Source: Zygnema cylindricum (Eukaryota; Streptophyta; Zygnematophyceae; Zygnematales; Zygnemataceae). From it: a stretch of 64,000 bases of DNA. Shown piece by piece: positions 59,581-64,000 of the stretch (its first letter is position 1; the number at the start of each line of letters is the position of its first letter). The notes beneath the pieces were generated by a model, which searched no databases, was not told where the DNA came from, and saw nothing but the letters and a program-made list of their open reading frames with translations. Location: assembly GCA_037447655.1 (NCBI GenBank), contig JBBHKE010002543.1:1-64000 (forward strand). Direction: 5' to 3'. Position numbers and translations under genes: made by a program.

Positions 59581-60785
59581 ATGGAGAAAAACATCTTCGC
59601 TTCCCTTAAAACCAGAGTCCAAAACGAGCTTCGAAAATCAAAAAATGGTGAAATTGCTCTGTTTTACCTAGTGAAAAAAAGCAGGGCCACTTCAAATTGT
59701 TGGAAAAAATTTGAGCATGTTCATGAAGTTAGAACATCAAACAAATACATGGTAAAGGGGGCAGGTTTTGTAGCTTGTAATACATGTTTCATAGTTTATC
59801 AATACAAGTCAGCAATAGAGAGTAATTTACAAAATCTTTTGAAAAACACTTTAAAACAAGAAAACGCAAGGCGGTGGAATTCTTTGCTTCAAATGTTTAA
59901 GAGTATTTACGATGCATTCAATGAGATAGGACCAATCACTTAAGCAAAAAATAAATTGATACTTTTTGCTTGTATCGACAAGACTCACCTTACCGAACTT
60001 ATACGATTTTTTGAAAAGTTTCAAGAAACGACCCTAAAATTGGAAAAATTCAAAGAACCAACTTTACATTTCTTTTTGTTTGAACTATCGTCTCTCCATA
60101 ACCATTGTAAGATAAAAAAAACATCTTACAATGACGGTGAAAAGGAATGCCCCGCCGATTCCCTAAACTTGCAAAAATTGAAACAACTTTTTGTGAAATT
60201 TGCACTGCCGAAGTGGGGCCTTCACGAGTATCATATTGTCGCGGCTCTCTTAGATCCCGGACAAAAAAAAAATCTTGAAATAATTGGGGTATCAAAAACC
60301 GAAACTGAAAGCCCAAGGGTCAAACTTCGCGAACTCACAAACGACCTCGGTGGTGACGTTGATTTCGGTAGTCCTCAACGTATCAAAAAAAACGAAAAAC
60401 ATCGCAAAGTAAAGACGGTTTCCACAATTTTTTTGGTGAGAGCGATGAGGAAAATGAGGTTCTTATTACCACCGACAAGAAAACGCTCGTTAACGACTAA
60501 ATGAAACGTTATTTTTATTTAAAATTAACCAACGACGAAAGATTGAACTTTAACATACTTGAATGGTGGAAAAAAAAATCAAATGTACGTGCGAAAGATG
60601 GAGGATTTCCTATTCTAGCCGGTGTTGATAGATCTATTCTAGCTATTGCCGCTTCTAGCTCCATGTCCGAATGCAATTTTTCGGATGCAGGGAACACAAT
60701 AACAAAGAAGAGGAGCTCACTAGATGCTTTAATTGTTAGTGATATTTTGTGTGTTAAATCCAACCGAGATCTTTTAAATGCATAG
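59581..60785 (+). pseudogene. hAT transposase remnant with internal deletion
   Basis: The start MEKNIFASLKTRV is followed by a BED-like segment (NCWKKFEHVHEV; VACNTCFIVYQ). It then passes directly to RRWNSLLQMFKSIYDAF, a late part of hAT transposases, so most of the catalytic region is missing. TAA at 59941 and a frameshift near 60490 precede the C-terminal dimerisation block (ILEWWKKKS, ILAIAASSSMSECNFSDAG, TKKRSSLDALIVSDILC). It differs from the 6.2-kb and 37.3-kb transposases and belongs to another hAT lineage. No terminal repeats could be assigned. Confidence 0.75.
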
Positions 60786-61590
60786 TTTTTTATTTTGTTT
60801 TGTTTTCTAGTTATTGTTATTTTTTTGGTATTAGTTATCATGTTTTTTTTCCTTTGAAATTTTTGTTGTATTTCACAATTTTTCTAGTGTTTTTCTTTTT
60901 TTAAACCGAATTGCTTTTTTTTATCAAATTACCAAAGCGTCGTATGTATACCAAATTTAGATTTATAGATTTTTGTGTAGTATTAAGTTTGAGGTTGAGA
61001 ATTTGTACAATAAAGTCAAAAATAGAACGAGGTTGTTATTTGTTTATTTATATATTTGATGCTACAAAATATTTTTTGTTTTTCCTGCTCATCACATTGT
61101 GTTTTTTGTCAATTGATTTTCTATGTGAAAACTTTTTTTTTTTTATGCATACATAATTGTAAATTTACCTTTTTTGCATAATTCATAACATAGTATCGTA
61201 GTCGAAAGTAAAACCGTCCGAAAATTGTAGCGAAAAACTTAGATTTGCGAGAGAATAAACATTAATATAAGGGTTTAAGCATTAATATAAGAGTTACACG
61301 CAAAATTTGGAACAAATCCCTTGAAGGAGGTGATTGTCGAGGAAAAAAATTATTCGTAAAGGGAGATTGTAAAAAGACAAACTAGTAAAAAGAAGAGGTA
61401 CACGAGATGTTTTTTTGCAAAGGGAGATGTACCACTACACCACTCATTGTTATTAGTATTAATAAGTCGCTACTACTTATAGCCGAAAATTACAAAATAT
61501 AGTTAACAACATTATTTAAATACGTGGACTATAACCTGCCACGTCTTCTTGCATTAAATAGTATTATTAATCATAATTTTCCATTTACAC
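60786..61590. other. AT-rich flank, no gene seen
   Basis: The sequence is T-rich with no domain-bearing ORF; it may be the 3' part of the hAT remnant. Confidence 0.4.
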
Positions 61591-61592
61591 TA

Positions 61593-62272
61593 CACCGCGA
61601 ATCGTAATTAGTGTTATTAACGCTAATTCCGTCACCACGAATTTTGACCCAAAAACCTTAAAAAGAGTAAATAACTATAATTTTTTCTTTACATTATTCA
61701 AGGTACTCTTTGAATCAACATTAACAACTCTACACTGTGAATCGTTATTAGTGTCAAAGTCACTAATTTGGGTTCTTAAAAATTTGATTTTTTTTTTCAA
61801 ATAGGATACATGATTTTAATTTTTCCATGACGTTAATTAAGGTACCGTACAAAATAAAGAAAAGCCCGAAAGTACAATAATATATAAATAGTGTGGTGTA
61901 CGGTCTATATTCTACCGTACATAACAGTACCTTTTCAATTGAAAATTTACAAAAAATGAATTAAATCAGACGCGCACGCATAGGAACGTGCGCTCAAAAA
62001 AACGGGATTAGTCTGACACGTAAATTAGTATAGCATGTACGGATATTTGAAATTCGCGACGGCGTACGATTTCTAAAATTTTGTACAGATAAATATACGA
62101 ATGTATATAATCGTACGGCGAATATTCCATTTTTGCTGTTCCCAAATTAGCATAAACGCCGAAATTAGAATACACATTTTTTTTGAAAAAAATCAAATTC
62201 TTAATAAGCATCAATTACGGTAAATTTTCTTTAATACTATTTAAACTTTGACACTAATAACGATTCGCGGTG
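61593..62272. mobile_element. TA-family MITE with doubled left end
   Basis: It runs CACCGCGAATCGTAATTAG to ACTAATAACGATTCGCGGTG with TA flanks. A second left-end-like sequence (TACACTGTGAATCGTTATTA) starts at about 61731, so either a nested copy or an internal duplication is present. Confidence 0.6.
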
Positions 62273-62531
62273 TAGTATAGTTGTAACAGGATTTCCTACC
62301 TCTCAGAAAATCCCATTACTACAAACAATTCCAACCACACATTCCACACATTGGAAAATACACATCCACATTGGAAAACACTCACATAAGGATAACTTTA
62401 AATTAGAAGAAGCTTCTGTCCACATAACATTAGCTTGGTCTCTTGCCCTCGTGGCTCAACCTTTCAATTTAAAGTGTTTCCTCTACTCTCCACTCTTAAT
62501 AATTCTATCTCTTAACTACTAAAACACTATT

Positions 62532-62800
62532 TAGTTAGTAAGAGATTTCAATGCAAAAATGCATTTTCTCCAATTTGGTATTAATCGCTCAGGACCAAGA
62601 TCAGCTGGAATTTCCACAAACTTCTCCAAAGGAAAAGATGTCTACTCTCCTCTTACACTTCACTATTTATCCATCCTCGCCCTGGACTCGCCAGGCCAGA
62701 GTCAACGCTCCGTTTTAACAGGCTTTTACCTGGGCCAATCATTGATCAGCAAAGACTCAGACTGACCAATGCAAAAACGTGCGAAATCTCTTACTAACTA
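62532..62800. mobile_element. Small candidate MITE with 18-bp perfect inverted ends
   Basis: TAGTTAGTAAGAGATTTC (62532-62549) and its exact complement (62783-62800) bound 269 bp. I could not find a target duplication. Its right end abuts the 62801 repeat. Confidence 0.45.
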
Positions 62801-63250
62801 CTTAGCGCTTTACTAACCAATCAAACGTTACGTTTCACTACGTAACATTTACGTGCAAAATTGCGCGCCAAACGAAACGCGACTTCGCACGAGCGTGCGA
62901 AAAAAAATTTCGCACGCGAAACTTCCTACGAAATTCCCTTAAGTGAAAGTGACGTTTCGTACTAAAATTTGTACGAAACGAAGCACCGTGCATACTAAAC
63001 GTTTCATTAGAACTTTATGAAACGTACGCGCGTAATTTCGATACTAATTTGACCCTTAACCCGTTTCAATGATACCCACTTGTTATTTAGACCCCACGCT
63101 GTCACCTAAATACACCCATCGCTATAACTTTTAAAATATAACTCCAAATAGCGTGATTCTTTCGCGGACGTCTACCAATTTTAGTACTCTATAATCATAA
63201 CACCTAAATACCCATTTATTAACAAGTTCGATCTGCTATTACTGTTACAA
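62801..63250 (-). repeat. Dispersed repeat, inverted partner of 4901-5345
   Basis: This is the reverse complement of 4901-5345 at roughly 93% identity by eye. It is non-coding. Confidence 0.75.
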
Positions 63251-63329
63251 TAGTGCCATTTTAAATAGTGTGGCTAACGTACAAAACTGTACCGTATTAA
63301 CAAAAACCCTTAACTGCAAAAACTGCCAC

Positions 63330-63432
63330 TTTCTAAATATGGCGGCAGCCATGGCGCGCCTTTGATCCTTACTCTCTTTCTTTAAAACAAAACTAAATAG
63401 GGAAGTGAACTATTAATTACCTCTTTTCAACA
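63330..63432. repeat. 3' end fragment of the nested-element LTR family
   Basis: It contains GGCGGCAGCCATGGC and AATTACCTCTTTTCAACA, the last 100 bp of the solo LTR at 53725-54769. It joins directly to a hAT-type MITE. Confidence 0.6.
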
Positions 63433-64000
63433 TTGTGTATCGGTAAAAAATTTATCGCGATAACACCGATACCGATAGTTATCGGTTATCGAACAGTCAG
63501 AGGCTCCGATATATTGGTACTTTCTGTACTTTTTATACTTTTTGTCCGGAGTACTTTTTGTTCGGTAAACTGAACAGAAAATTAACATGAAATGTACGGT
63601 TTTTAACGGGAAATGTACGGAATCTGATGAAAAATATACGTTGCACTTTGTAGTAGAAAATTAACATGAAATGTACGGTTTTTAACGGGAAATGTACGGA
63701 ATCTAATGAAAAAAATACGTTGCACTTTGTAGTACTTAAAGGTCGGTTAACTGAACAGGCGCGTACGGAATTATACTTACAAACTAATGATCATGGAACA
63801 GAAACAGGACAGCGGACACAAAGTACAACGGACGCAAAATAACATTCTGCGCGCCGCCAAAATCAAATGGACGACTTTCAATGAGAAAGTACGAGCGGAC
63901 GGCCAAAGTGAGCGTCGGCATCCCGGAATGGCTCTTTTGGCGGTTTATGCCAAAAAAGCCAGCGGATTGAAACGTGGCAGGTTTTTAGTGGATCCCAAGG
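63433..64000. mobile_element. hAT-type MITE, cut by the window edge
   Basis: It starts TTGTGTATCGGTAAAAAATT and follows the layout of 57940-58830, including the GGACACAAAGTACAACGGAC segment. About 75 bp (TAACATGAAATGTACGGTTT and following) is duplicated in tandem at 63582-63735. The right end lies beyond the window. Confidence 0.7.

Overview
This is eukaryotic nuclear DNA, most likely from a non-seed streptophyte (charophyte-grade alga, bryophyte, lycophyte or fern). The evidence is one large intron-containing gene for a PAS-domain hybrid histidine kinase of the type I recall from bryophytes and charophytes, set among plant-type Copia and hAT elements and many MITEs. There are no bacterial operons, rRNA genes or CRISPR arrays. 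The species cannot be fixed from the window alone.

Layout. 1-13.4 kb is a mosaic of small DNA transposons built on a segmental duplication (1703-4553 versus 5346-9459). The second copy carries a 2.8-kb decayed hAT element (5942-8749) whose empty target site survives in the first copy. 13.4-16.2 kb has no recognisable gene and includes a 615-base assembly gap (14911-15525). 16188-29178 is the only gene that looks intact: 14 exons, all GT-AG and phase-compatible, giving about 1,467 residues. It encodes a soluble hybrid kinase: coiled coil, PAS, His-phosphoacceptor domain, ATPase domain with a very large low-complexity insertion, long linker, receiver domain. Its introns hold a hAT-type MITE with a 58-bp near-palindrome and a long CTCTCCCC array. 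29.2-37.2 kb holds 3' flank, an unidentified broken ORF region and a minus-strand retroelement with gag and an aspartic protease. 37.3-38.4 kb is a second broken hAT transposase.

38.7-54.8 kb is a nest of LTR retrotransposons. A plus-strand Copia mosaic (LTR 38727-40070, gag, protease, integrase, RT, RNase H) has a 3' LTR at 45449-50880. That LTR is interrupted by a minus-strand Copia derivative (45522-49967, target duplication ATACT) that keeps gag and only a trace of RNase H. The pol-3'/LTR/flank segment was tandemly duplicated (51188-53785), and a solo LTR of the inserted family follows (53725-54769). 54.9-64 kb returns to MITEs, with one more degenerate hAT transposase (59581-60785).

The kinase is the only functional system I can support. 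By family knowledge the PAS domain senses a signal, His492 autophosphorylates and passes phosphate to Asp1323. No HPt or response-regulator partner lies in the window. Every transposon ORF examined is broken, and most stops fit C-to-T (or G-to-A) transitions, as expected of methylated plant repeats.
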